Positions 25,851 through 34,119 of a DNA stretch of 64,000 nucleotides are shown piece after piece. Made by a program: the position numbers and the translations under genes. The notes beneath the pieces were generated by a model, which saw only the letters and a list, made by a program, of their open reading frames with translations, searched no databases and was not told the DNA's origin. Positions within the stretch are counted from its first letter, which is position 1, and every line of letters starts with the position of its first letter. The stretch spans positions 1 to 64,000 of the forward strand of contig CAYSUS010000035.1 in NCBI GenBank assembly GCA_964434165.1, given 5' to 3'. Source of the stretch: CAYSUS01 sp964434165. Lineage in GTDB: Bacteria > Planctomycetota > Planctomycetia > Pirellulales > Thermoguttaceae.

Positions 25851-27014
25851 TCACGCATGGGCCGGCTTGCGGCCCCTCCGCCTTCGGAGCGCCATTGCCA
25901 GCCCCACGGCGGCCAGGCCGACCAGCCCGACCAGGGCCGAGGGGGCGGGAACCTCGCCGTTGCCGGTCGGCGTGGCGATCGCGATCCCCGACTCTCCGTT
26001 GGCGAGCTCATACGCGAACGCGATCTGCCCGAGGTTATTCAGGCCGCCCTTGGCAAATCCGCGTTGGTGCACGTCGATGCCAGTCAGAGTCGAACCGAAC
26101 AACGAATCCCCAATACGGACGATCTTGTCTGCCGCCGGGTCGCTGCCCGCGTACATCCCGTACTCCCCGGAGTGGAGGGCCGTGAAAGCCACCTCGTTGC
26201 TGTCATTCAGCGAGACGCTGCTGATATATCCGAATACGCCAGGGGTTATGAGAGCCTGGCCGCTGCCGTCATAGATGCCGTAACCGGCTCCGCTCTTCTC
26301 CCCGTAGAACGCCACCGTTCCGACGCTGTTCATGCCCAAGTGAACCCCGAGGGAGGCGTAAGCGCCGCCTGCCCCGGTCTCGGCGAGAGTCGACACCGTG
26401 CCCCCTGAATAGAGGTACACGCCCCACGTGCCATCGTCCTGCTCCGCGACAAAGGCGACCTGGCCACTATCGTCCAGTCCAGAGCCCCCAAAGCCACTGA
26501 ACACTCCCGAGTCATCAGCGATCGTCGTGCGAGATGTTCCATTGTGCAGGTAGATCGCCCTCGTAGTCGCGCTCGAGGCGGTATACAGGGCCTCGCCGGC
26601 GCTGTTCAGATCGACAATGCTCCCCGTTGCATTGAACGCAGGATCCGCGTCGAGTGTCGTGACGGCGCCACCAGAGTACAGAAACGCTCCGTGGTTTTCG
26701 CCGAACTTGTAGGCCCGGAACGCGACGTCGCCCGCGTTGTTGATGCCGGGCCAGTTGGGAACGCCCGTAAAGAAGTCCGGGGCGCCGGCAACCTCGACGG
26801 TCGTCGTGCCATCGGAGCGCACAAGGTACCCCGAATCGGAGTACGCAACGAATACCGCCTCTCCATTATCGTTCAACGAGGGAGCATAGAAGTAGTTGTA
26901 TGTCGGATGGGACGAATCGATGATCTTACTGAACGAGTAACCGTCCCCCACGGCGGACGAGACTGCGGAAACCGCCCAGGACAGTACGAACAAGAAGCTC
27001 AGACGGGCTTTCAT
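25851..27014 (-). CDS. PEP-CTERM protein with tandem NxxGxxAF repeats
   Basis: The 387-residue protein starts at ATG 27014, giving signal peptide MKARLSFLFVLSWAVSAVSS; an in-frame ATG at 27113 would prefix 33 unlikely residues. The body is a series of ~50-residue repeats marked LNDNGEAVF, INNAGDVAF, LNSAGEALY, LDDSGQVAF, MNSVGTVAF, LNDSNEVAF and LNNLGQIAF, the choice-of-anchor NxxGxxAF tandem repeat, probably a beta-propeller. The tail is VPAPSALVGLVGLAAVG plus LRRRRGRKPAHA, nearly identical in DNA to that of the next gene. It heads an operon with a clear promoter and four operator-like dyads upstream. Confidence 0.9.
   Translation of the reverse strand: MKARLSFLFVLSWAVSAVSSAVGDGYSFSKIIDSSHPTYNYFYAPSLNDNGEAVFVAYSDSGYLVRSDGTTTVEVAGAPDFFTGVPNWPGINNAGDVAFRAYKFGENHGAFLYSGGAVTTLDADPAFNATGSIVDLNSAGEALYTASSATTRAIYLHNGTSRTTIADDSGVFSGFGGSGLDDSGQVAFVAEQDDGTWGVYLYSGGTVSTLAETGAGGAYASLGVHLGMNSVGTVAFYGEKSGAGYGIYDGSGQALITPGVFGYISSVSLNDSNEVAFTALHSGEYGMYAGSDPAADKIVRIGDSLFGSTLTGIDVHQRGFAKGGLNNLGQIAFAYELANGESGIAIATPTGNGEVPAPSALVGLVGLAAVGLAMALRRRRGRKPAHA
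25885..25965. repeat. Sorting-tail DNA repeat, copy B2
   Basis: Partner of 23963-24043: 81 bases, one mismatch, in the sorting tail of the NxxGxxAF protein. Confidence 0.88.
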
Positions 27015-27111
27015 CGAGGATGCTCCGTTCGGGCTATGGGACAACGAACATGCAGGTTCTCTCGCTGCGCGGCTTGCTGGAAATCGTCGCGCGAGGAGGA
27101 AGTTGGCCCGC

Positions 27112-27139
27112 ATCCTACCACCGCGCCCAGGCCTGTCAA
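27112..27139 (-). promoter_or_regulatory. Promoter of the 27014 PEP-CTERM operon
   Basis: On the minus strand, TTGACA (27139-27134), 16 bases, TAGGAT (27117-27112). The expected start is near 27105, giving a leader of about 90 bases before the ATG at 27014. Confidence 0.65.
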
Positions 27140-27177
27140 TCGCCCTGACAGAAGACTAATCGGAAATCTCTGGGGTG

Positions 27178-27265
27178 TTTCGCTCTAGCGCACCGGCGCT
27201 TCGCGTAGCGCAAGACCAGGTCACGGACGCTTCGCAAACGCGCAATCGATTTCGCTCCAGCGAAG
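27178..27265 (-). promoter_or_regulatory. Four-site TTTCGC dyad array upstream of a PEP-CTERM operon (candidate operator)
   Basis: Sites start at 27178 (TTTCGC-TCTA-GCGCA), 27199 (CTTCGC-GTA-GCGCAA), 27230 (CTTCGC-AAAC-GCGCAA) and 27250 (TTTCGC-TCCA-GCGAAG). Spacings are 21, 31 and 20 bases. The inner pair is centred near -80 and -101 and the outer near -132 and -152 from the predicted start. The inner pair sits where the array at 22971-23006 sits in the other operon. Confidence 0.68.
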
Positions 27266-27697
27266 CGCGCGGCGCACGAGGCGCGCCGAGCCCGGCGGCA
27301 GGTCAAGCAGCCTGGGCAGCGGCAACAGGAGCCCGAGCCGGCAAGGGCCGCGAATCCTGCCGAAGGCTCGCGCGGATCGCACGCCGACATCGCCCGGAAC
27401 GGGCCGACGCCGAACTCTTTGCCTGGCATCGACTTCCAAGTCGCAACGCCGGGCGCCGCCGCTCCCCGCACGGTACTGCGCGGGCAGCCCACCGCCGGGT
27501 TGCTGGCGGCTTTGGCCGCTTATTCGGGTGGCTTGGCGCCCTTTTCCGGAGTGGAGTACGCTTTCTTGGCCAGACCGGGAGCCTGTCTGGGTATCTGGTT
27601 TTGGGTTGAGGAGCCCCGGCGGCGAGCGGGCCTTTCCGCGCACCGGCCTGCGCAGGCCCGCGGCCGCGACGGATCATCACATGGGAGGAGCCGTATC
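27266..27697. other. Gene-free spacer between operator array and lipoprotein gene
   Basis: About 430 bases with no credible gene. An open frame that runs into the lipoprotein gene from 27419 has no domain and no secretion signal, so I treat it as leader. The purine-rich GGGAGGAG at 27683-27690 is the ribosome site of the next gene. Confidence 0.5.
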
Positions 27698-29266
27698 ATG
27701 ATGGGTCGGGAGCCACTCCGTTCGCGCTGCGGGAGCACGGGACCCTTCGCTCGGGGTCTGGTCACGGCGATCGCTTCGACCGCCTGTCTGTTGAGTCTGT
27801 CGGCGTGTTTCGCCTTCGCGCCGCGGGAAGGCAACGTGCAGCCGCCGGAGAAGCCGGTCAAGCTGATCTTCATCCACCACTCCTGCGGCGAGAACTGGCT
27901 GGCCGACGCCAACGGCGGGCTCGGCAAGGCGCTGGGGCGCAACAACTACTTCGTCAGCGACACCAACTACGGCTGGGGGCCCGGCGGCCTCGGCGACCGC
28001 ACCGACATCACCGACTGGCCCGAGTGGTTCACCGGCGACCGCCGCGACGGCAACCTCCGCGCGCTCTACCGCGAGAGCGGCCGACACTGCGATTACACCA
28101 GAACCCTCGACGACCCGGGGGGGGAGAACCGCGTTGTCCTCTTCAAGTCCTGCTTCCCCAACTCGAATCTCCGCGGCAGGCCGGACGACGCGCCGGCGCG
28201 GGGCGAAGGGCTGACCGTCGCCAACGCCAAGGCCATCTACCACGAGCTGCTGGGCTACTTCGCCACGCGCCCGGACAAGCTGTTCGTGGTGATCACCGCC
28301 CCGCCCGTCCAGGACCCCGCGCACGCGGCCAACGCCCGGGCCTTCAACAACTGGCTCGTCAAGGACTGGCTCGCCGATTACCGCGGCAAGAACGTCGCGG
28401 TCTTCGACTTCTACAACGTGCTCACCGGTCCCGGCAACCACCACCGCGTGCGCGACGGCAGGATCGAGCACACCTGCCAGGCTGGCAACACGCTCCGCTA
28501 TCCGAGCAACGGCGACGACCATCCCTCGCGGGCAGGCAACCGCAAGGCGACCGAGGAGCTCGTACCGCTGTTGAACCTCTACTACCACCGCTGGGTCGCC
28601 ACGGCGCCGAAGGCTCCGCCGAGCGCGCCGCCGGCCGAAGCGGCGGCTTCCAGGACCCCGGCGGAGCCGAAGCCGGAGCCGTCGCCGCCGGAGCCCGACC
28701 CGTCGGAGCCGTCACGACCGGCGGCCCCCAAGGCGGCGGGAATGATCGACGACTTCGAAGCGGCGGTCCGCGGCTGGTCGGTCTTCCGCGACGAGGGGAC
28801 CGCGACGCGGCTCGAGTTCGCCCGGGACGAAGAGATCAAGCACGACGGGGCGGCCTCGCTTCGCATCGACTACGACGTCGCCCCCCAGGGCTGGGCCACG
28901 TGCAGCCTCGTGCACGACCGTCCGAAGGACTGGAGCGGCTGCCGCGGACTGAGCCTCTACGTGCGCGCGGCCAAGGCGGGCCAGCGGATCACGATCGTGG
29001 TCTATGAAGGCAAGACGCCCGACGAGCTGCGGCACTTCGAGCATTCCTTCGAGGCCGGCGAGGCCGCGGCGGGCAAGTGGCAGCGCCTGGACCTGCGGTG
29101 GGATCAGCTCAAGCTGCCCGAGTGGCAGGGCGACGCGGAGGCGAGGCTCGATCCCCGCTCCGCGATGGGCGTTGCCCTGGCGTTCCCGTCCGAGGGAGGG
29201 CGCAACACCGGCCGCCTGTGGATCGACCACGTCACGCTCCTTCCCGCGGCCCCCGGCAAGCCGTGA
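27698..29266 (+). CDS. Lipoprotein with HHS-motif SGNH-like domain and C-terminal carbohydrate-binding-like domain
   Basis: The 522-residue protein starts at ATG 27698, seven bases after GGAGGAG. A lipobox LSAC with Cys37 indicates outer-membrane anchoring. Residues ~50-310 hold KLIFIHHSCGENWL, VSDTNYGWGPGGLGDRTDI, VVLFKSCFPNSN and SNGDDHPSRAGNRKATEEL, matching a secreted family of SGNH-like proteins whose function I cannot name. A Pro/Ala/Glu-rich linker (~310-345) leads to a beta-sandwich (IDDFEAAVRGWSVFRDEG onwards, SLRIDYDVAPQGWATCSL, KWQRLDLRWDQLKLPEW) like family 11 or related carbohydrate-binding modules. It is probably a surface glycan-binding hydrolase. Confidence 0.8.
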   Translation: MMGREPLRSRCGSTGPFARGLVTAIASTACLLSLSACFAFAPREGNVQPPEKPVKLIFIHHSCGENWLADANGGLGKALGRNNYFVSDTNYGWGPGGLGDRTDITDWPEWFTGDRRDGNLRALYRESGRHCDYTRTLDDPGGENRVVLFKSCFPNSNLRGRPDDAPARGEGLTVANAKAIYHELLGYFATRPDKLFVVITAPPVQDPAHAANARAFNNWLVKDWLADYRGKNVAVFDFYNVLTGPGNHHRVRDGRIEHTCQAGNTLRYPSNGDDHPSRAGNRKATEELVPLLNLYYHRWVATAPKAPPSAPPAEAAASRTPAEPKPEPSPPEPDPSEPSRPAAPKAAGMIDDFEAAVRGWSVFRDEGTATRLEFARDEEIKHDGAASLRIDYDVAPQGWATCSLVHDRPKDWSGCRGLSLYVRAAKAGQRITIVVYEGKTPDELRHFEHSFEAGEAAAGKWQRLDLRWDQLKLPEWQGDAEARLDPRSAMGVALAFPSEGGRNTGRLWIDHVTLLPAAPGKP

Positions 29267-29309
29267 TATCGCGCGCGGCGTCCAGGTCCCGCGCTGCCGG
29301 TTGAGCCAG

Positions 29310-30242
29310 TCAGCCGGTGAGCTCGGGAGGAGCCGTCCCGCGGTGCCGGTCGAGGATCTCTCGCACGCGGCGGCGCTCGGGCGCCCGAAAGCGGTGGAAC
29401 GGCTCGGCCATGAAGTCGTCGCAGATGCCCAGCAGGGAGAGGCAGCACTTGGTCGCCTTGATGTAGCGCGAGGCGTACTTGCCGATCGCATAGACCTGCT
29501 GGAAGTCGAGGATCCGCCGGTGCAGGTCGCCCAGGCGGGACGCGTCGCCCGCCACCGCGGCCTCGTAGCAATCGACGAACAATCGCGGCAGCACGTTGGC
29601 CCCGCCGGCCACCCCGCCGTCGCCTCCGAGGCGCACGGCTTCCGGCAAGTGGGCTTCGGGGCCGATGAGGACGGACCAGTCGGGCCGCATCGCCTTCAGG
29701 CCGACCGCCCGGGCGAAGTACTCCAGGTCGCCGCTGCTGTCCTTCAGGCCGACGATCGCCTCGATCCCGGCGAGCTCCTTGAGCGTGTCGATCTCGAACC
29801 AGACCTTGGTCAGGCTCGGCATGTTGTAAAGCACCAGCGGCAGGGGCAGCTCGGGGACGAGGTTCCGCACGTAGCCGAGCAGCTCGGTCTGGCCGGCGGG
29901 GAAATAGTAGGGGGTGGAGAGGACCACGGCCGCGGCCCCCGCCTCGGCGGCCCGGCGCGCCAGCGCGACGGACTCGACGAACGCGGTGTCCGTGATGCCC
30001 ACCAGCACGGGCGCCCTGGCGCGCGTCAGGCGGCAGACGGCGTCGATCAGCTCGCCCCGCAACCGGTAGCTGAGGCTGGGCGCCTCCCCGGTGCTCCCCA
30101 GAACGAACAGGCCGCTCGCGCCGCCTGCGAGCACGTGCGCGACGAGGCGCTCCAGACCCGCATGATCCAGCGCGTCGCGATCGCGCAGGGGCGTGACCAG
30201 CGGGGGAATGATCCCGCGAAGCGCAAGTCCGTGATCGCTCAT
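29310..30242 (-). CDS. Dihydrodipicolinate synthase / N-acetylneuraminate lyase family aldolase
   Basis: The 310-residue TIM-barrel enzyme has GSTGE (49-53), Tyr139 in LVLYNMP and Schiff-base Lys167 in VGLKDSSG, the complete DHDPS/NanA signature. It cleaves or forms pyruvate-containing sugar acids or (S)-2,3,4,5-tetrahydrodipicolinate precursors. Standing behind a sodium:solute symporter and a VCBS protein, it looks catabolic (sialic acid or another keto-sugar acid) instead of a lysine-pathway DapA. GGAGAGAGA precedes the ATG. The precise substrate cannot be decided. Confidence 0.9.
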   Translation of the reverse strand: MSDHGLALRGIIPPLVTPLRDRDALDHAGLERLVAHVLAGGASGLFVLGSTGEAPSLSYRLRGELIDAVCRLTRARAPVLVGITDTAFVESVALARRAAEAGAAAVVLSTPYYFPAGQTELLGYVRNLVPELPLPLVLYNMPSLTKVWFEIDTLKELAGIEAIVGLKDSSGDLEYFARAVGLKAMRPDWSVLIGPEAHLPEAVRLGGDGGVAGGANVLPRLFVDCYEAAVAGDASRLGDLHRRILDFQQVYAIGKYASRYIKATKCCLSLLGICDDFMAEPFHRFRAPERRRVREILDRHRGTAPPELTG

Positions 30243-30294
30243 GAGGTCTCTCTCCGGGTGCCCGAGGGACGCTGCCGGCGGCCGGTCGCGGCCG

Positions 30295-31872
30295 TCATGG
30301 GCTCGGCTGGCCGGCCGGTCTGAGGAGCCTCGTCCCTGACGACACGAGCAGGCCCACGAGGAAGATGGTCAGCGTGCCGACGACGATCGTCATGTGGCTG
30401 TGCAGCGGGCTGCGAAGGCAAGGCGGAATGGCCGGCAGGTCGCCGAGCGACATCCAGGCGATCACGAGCAGCCCGACCAGCACGCCGGTCGCGGCCGCGG
30501 GCCTGCCAGCGTGGCGGCTGACCATGCCGAGCAGGAACAGTCCCAGCACGCCGCCGGCGAAGATGCCCGAGAGCAGCCACCAGGCGTCGAGCACGCTTCT
30601 GACGCCGATCATCGCGCATGCGATGCCGGTGCCGGCCGCGCCCATCCCGGCCGTGGCCACATAGAGGACCGCCATGGATTCCCGCTCGCCGGCGCCCGGG
30701 CGGAGGTAACGGCGATAGAGGTCCGAGAGGATGACCGTCGCGGAGCTGTTGAGCGAGGTGTCGATGCTGCTCATGGCCGCCGCGAAGATGGCCGCGACCA
30801 GGAGGCCCGTCATGCCCACGGGGAGCCGGCGCACGATGAAGTGCGGGAGGACCTTGTCCCCCACGTCGGCGTCGGTCATCTGCGAGGCCAGGGACGCCAC
30901 GGCGTCGGGCGTGACCGCCGCGCCCCTGGCCATCAAGCGCTGGGCCGCCACGTCGGCGCGGACCTCCGCCAGCATGTCGGGGTGGGTCCGGTAATAGGTG
31001 AACGCCGCCGTGCCGATCATGAAGAACCCCAGCGAGACGGGGACGTAGAGCATGGCCCCCAGCCACACGCTTTGCGCCGCCTGGCGCTCGTCGCGCGCCG
31101 TGTGGTAGCGCTGCACGTAGCTCTGGTCGATGCCGAAGTTGCTGAGGTTGATGAACAGCCCGTACAGCAGGACGACCCAGAACGTGGAGGCCGTCAGGTC
31201 GGGCGCGAGGCTCCCGAGCGAGAACTTGCCCTCGTCGGCCCCGAGGGTGAAGGTCTGGATCGGACCGTCCGGCATGCCCAGCATCAGCATCGCCAGGATG
31301 ACGGCCGCGCCGCCCATCAGGACGATCGACTGGATCACGTCGGTCCAGACGACCGCCTCGATCCCGCCCAGCACGGTGTAGAGCGTGACGGCCGCGCCGG
31401 CGGCGACGATGATCCACGCCTGCGGCCAGCCGGTCAAGGCCGCCATGGCCAGCGACACGCCGAAGAGGATCGAGCCGGTGCGGGCGAACTGGGTCAGCAG
31501 GTAGCAGATCACGGCGTAGGTCCGGGCCCAGGCGCCGAAGCGGCGCTCCAGGTGGTGGTAGGCGCTGATCTCGCCGCCGCGTCGGTAGAACGGCACGAAG
31601 AAGCGGACCGCCAGCCACGCCGCCAGGGGCAGCGACAGCGAGAAGACGAAGGCGTTCCAGTCGGTCGCGTACGCCTTGCCCGGCACGCCGAGAAAGGTGT
31701 TGCTCGACAGGTACGTGCCGAAGATCGACAGGCCCACGGCCCAGCCCGGCAGCGACCCGCCCGCCGCCATGAACTCCCGGGGGCTGCCGCTTCGGCGCAC
31801 GAACCAGCAGCCGAAGGCGACCACGCCGGCCAGGTACCCCAGGAGCACGATCAGGTCGGTGACCGGAAGCAT
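30295..31872 (-). CDS. Sodium:solute symporter family transporter
   Basis: The 525-residue membrane protein has about thirteen hydrophobic segments typical of the SSS/LeuT-fold symporters. Family marks near the N-terminus are FMAAGGSLPGWAVGLSIFGT and YLSSNTFLGVPGKAY, and VLGGIEAVVWTDVIQ lies about residue 170. It should carry an organic solute with Na+ across the inner membrane. It is ten bases from the VCBS gene upstream and 52 from the lyase-like gene downstream, so the transported solute may be the lyase substrate (inference; sialic acid is the obvious candidate). Confidence 0.92.
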   Translation of the reverse strand: MLPVTDLIVLLGYLAGVVAFGCWFVRRSGSPREFMAAGGSLPGWAVGLSIFGTYLSSNTFLGVPGKAYATDWNAFVFSLSLPLAAWLAVRFFVPFYRRGGEISAYHHLERRFGAWARTYAVICYLLTQFARTGSILFGVSLAMAALTGWPQAWIIVAAGAAVTLYTVLGGIEAVVWTDVIQSIVLMGGAAVILAMLMLGMPDGPIQTFTLGADEGKFSLGSLAPDLTASTFWVVLLYGLFINLSNFGIDQSYVQRYHTARDERQAAQSVWLGAMLYVPVSLGFFMIGTAAFTYYRTHPDMLAEVRADVAAQRLMARGAAVTPDAVASLASQMTDADVGDKVLPHFIVRRLPVGMTGLLVAAIFAAAMSSIDTSLNSSATVILSDLYRRYLRPGAGERESMAVLYVATAGMGAAGTGIACAMIGVRSVLDAWWLLSGIFAGGVLGLFLLGMVSRHAGRPAAATGVLVGLLVIAWMSLGDLPAIPPCLRSPLHSHMTIVVGTLTIFLVGLLVSSGTRLLRPAGQPSP

Positions 31873-31882
31873 CCGCCGCCCT

Positions 31883-33835
31883 TCAGTTCGATCCGGCGCC
31901 GTGGAGCATGAGGTAGAATCGGCCGTCCTCGGCGCCCACGAGCAGGTCGGCCGCGCCGTCCGCGTTCAGGTCGATCACCGTGGGGCTGGTCGTGTGGCCC
32001 GAGATCCGCCGCTCGTGCATCCGCCCCAGGTTCTCGAAGAACCATCGACCCTCCGCGGCGCGGACCTGGCGCATGAGGGTGGCGTTCTCGCTGTTCAGCA
32101 GGATGTCCAGCGCACCGTCGCCGTCCCAGTCCACGACGCACAGCTTGCGGCGCCCGCTCCGGCCCGCGGCGCGCGGGTTCGGTCGCATCGGCCGGTCGTC
32201 CTCGTAGAACACGCGCCGCGGGGGCAGCAGCACGAGCGTCTCCCCGCGACGGGCCCGCTCGAACAGGGCGAGGTAGCCCTCGTGGTCGAGCATGACCAGG
32301 TCGGTCAGCCCGTCGCGGTTCCAGTCCACGGCCACGGGCGTGGTGCGCCACTGCGTGAGCAGGGCCTTGCCCTGGGGGCGCAGCCAGCCGTAGGAGAGCG
32401 CGGGCTGCGGGCCGTCCCACTCGACCTCGACCGGCGCGGCCGCGGCGAGCTTCGGGGCGCGGCGCGGCCCCAGGTTGCGGTACCAGATCACCTTGCCCCA
32501 GATCGAGTTGACGATCAGGTCCGGCAGGACGTCGCCGTCCCAGTCCGCCACGCTCAGCGTGGTGTATCCCCACTTGGCCTCCGCCGGACCCTGGATGCTG
32601 CCGTTGGGGCCCGCCTGGATGCGGATGGTCTTCCCGCCGGCCGCGAGCCGCCGGGGCGCGGCCCACTTCGGCCGGGCCTCGCCCGGGCCGCTGAGGTTCT
32701 CGAACAGCCCGATGTAGCCGGCCGTGTTGCCGCTGAGGATGTCGTCGTCGCCGTCGCCGTCCCAGTCGAATCCCCACGGCGTGGAGAGCGCGCCGAACTT
32801 CAGCGTGTCGGCCTGTTGCTGGAAATAGCGCGGCGAGAGGAACCGCGGCACCTCCCTCTCGGAGAGCTCGCCCGTGTTCTCCACCAGTGCCACGCGCCCG
32901 TCCTCGTCGCCCACGATCAGGTCGAGGTCGCCGTCGCGATCCCAGTCGATCGCGGTCGGCGTGATCATCTGAAGGTCCATCACCAGCGGCCGGCCGTCGC
33001 GCCTCGTCAGGCGGACCGGAGGCGCGTACTCCGGCTCGGTGCGGCTGCCGCGGTTGGCGAAGTACGTGAACCCGTCGAGGAACTCGCCGCAGAGCAGGTC
33101 CAGGTCGCCGTCGCCGTCGAAATCCGCGAAGTTCGGCGAGGGCCACCCGAACACCTCGATCGGCTTGCCGTCGGCTTCGACCCGCTCCGGCCTGGCGTAG
33201 CGGGGCCGCGCGTCGTCGCCCGTGTTGCGCGCCACGTAAACGAAACCGCGCAGCGGTCCGTTCGTCCAGTTGCCGCGGCGGTCGTAGGCGTCGTCCCAGC
33301 CGTAGTCGGTCCAGTCCCCCACGCCCACGATGAGGTCCGTGGCGCCGTCGCCGTCGTAGTCCGCCATCCGCCACATGTTCGCCCGCGTCCTGCGGGGGTG
33401 CACCTTCGCGCCCAGGGGCAGCGGCTGCGGCTCGTCCAGGCCGCTGGTCGCGAACTTGGGGTAGGTCTTGCCGGGGGTGAGCACGCGGGGCTCGCCGCGG
33501 ACGTAGCTGACCTGCACGTTCTGCATGCCCTTGCTGATGCGGCGGCCGGGCTTGAAGACGGGCATCGGGTCGCGGGCCGTGTCCCCCGTCGCGTTCTCGA
33601 AGAAATACACGCCGTTGGACGGCTTGTCCGGACAGTTGACCACGAGGTCCAGGTCGCCGTCGCCGTCGAAGTCCATGGGCAGCGGCCATGCCCACAGGCC
33701 GACTCCCAGGTCCACCACGAGTCCCGGATGGTTGTAGCGCAACGGCTCCAGTTGCCCGTCCGCCGCGCGGGCCGGACCGGCCAAAGCAGCGAGTGCGGCG
33801 GACGCGAGCACGAGGCGCAGCGCGGCGGAAGTCAT
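31883..33835 (-). CDS. Secreted FG-GAP/VCBS repeat protein
   Basis: The 650-residue exported protein has signal peptide MTSAALRLVLASAALAALAG cleaved near PARA. Calcium-loop motifs recur through the sequence (DFDGDGDLD, DYDGDGATD, DFDGDGDLD, DWDRDGDLD, DWDGDGDDD, DWDGDVLPD, DWNRDGLTD, DWDGDGALD, DLNADGAAD), which fits a seven-bladed or larger integrin-like propeller. Such proteins are abundant in Planctomycetes and often bind glycans on the cell surface. GGAGTGA lies before the ATG. It heads the symporter/lyase operon, so it may capture the sugar imported by them. Confidence 0.9.
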   Translation of the reverse strand: MTSAALRLVLASAALAALAGPARAADGQLEPLRYNHPGLVVDLGVGLWAWPLPMDFDGDGDLDLVVNCPDKPSNGVYFFENATGDTARDPMPVFKPGRRISKGMQNVQVSYVRGEPRVLTPGKTYPKFATSGLDEPQPLPLGAKVHPRRTRANMWRMADYDGDGATDLIVGVGDWTDYGWDDAYDRRGNWTNGPLRGFVYVARNTGDDARPRYARPERVEADGKPIEVFGWPSPNFADFDGDGDLDLLCGEFLDGFTYFANRGSRTEPEYAPPVRLTRRDGRPLVMDLQMITPTAIDWDRDGDLDLIVGDEDGRVALVENTGELSEREVPRFLSPRYFQQQADTLKFGALSTPWGFDWDGDGDDDILSGNTAGYIGLFENLSGPGEARPKWAAPRRLAAGGKTIRIQAGPNGSIQGPAEAKWGYTTLSVADWDGDVLPDLIVNSIWGKVIWYRNLGPRRAPKLAAAAPVEVEWDGPQPALSYGWLRPQGKALLTQWRTTPVAVDWNRDGLTDLVMLDHEGYLALFERARRGETLVLLPPRRVFYEDDRPMRPNPRAAGRSGRRKLCVVDWDGDGALDILLNSENATLMRQVRAAEGRWFFENLGRMHERRISGHTTSPTVIDLNADGAADLLVGAEDGRFYLMLHGAGSN

Positions 33836-34119
33836 GTTGAGTCACTCCGGGCGGGGGTGAGGACCGGCTTCGGCTCCTCGGTCCCTTGCAGAATCGAGGT
33901 ACAGAACCTGGGTGGGACGCGGCGCGACCGTCGGCAAGCGCCGCCCGCTCGATCACGCCCACCAGACTACGAGGTCGGCGCCCCGGGTGCAAGCGATCGA
34001 AAGCCGCCGCCGCACCGGTCGGCGCGCGGCGCCGCGCAGTCGCCCGCCGACGAATTGCGTCGCGCCGGACCCGCGCGTATCATGACGGACGCTGAGGACC
34101 GAACCGAGGGAGGTCTCCC

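Noticed and set aside
22941..27265. TTTCGC dyads as CRISPR repeats or a transposon end
   Set aside because: The units are 16 bases, imperfect, have no unique spacers of constant length and lie only just upstream of promoters, which fits operators better.
27419..27697. Upstream start for the lipoprotein
   Set aside because: It would put ~93 unstructured residues before the lipobox and destroy the signal peptide; 27698 has a good ribosome site.
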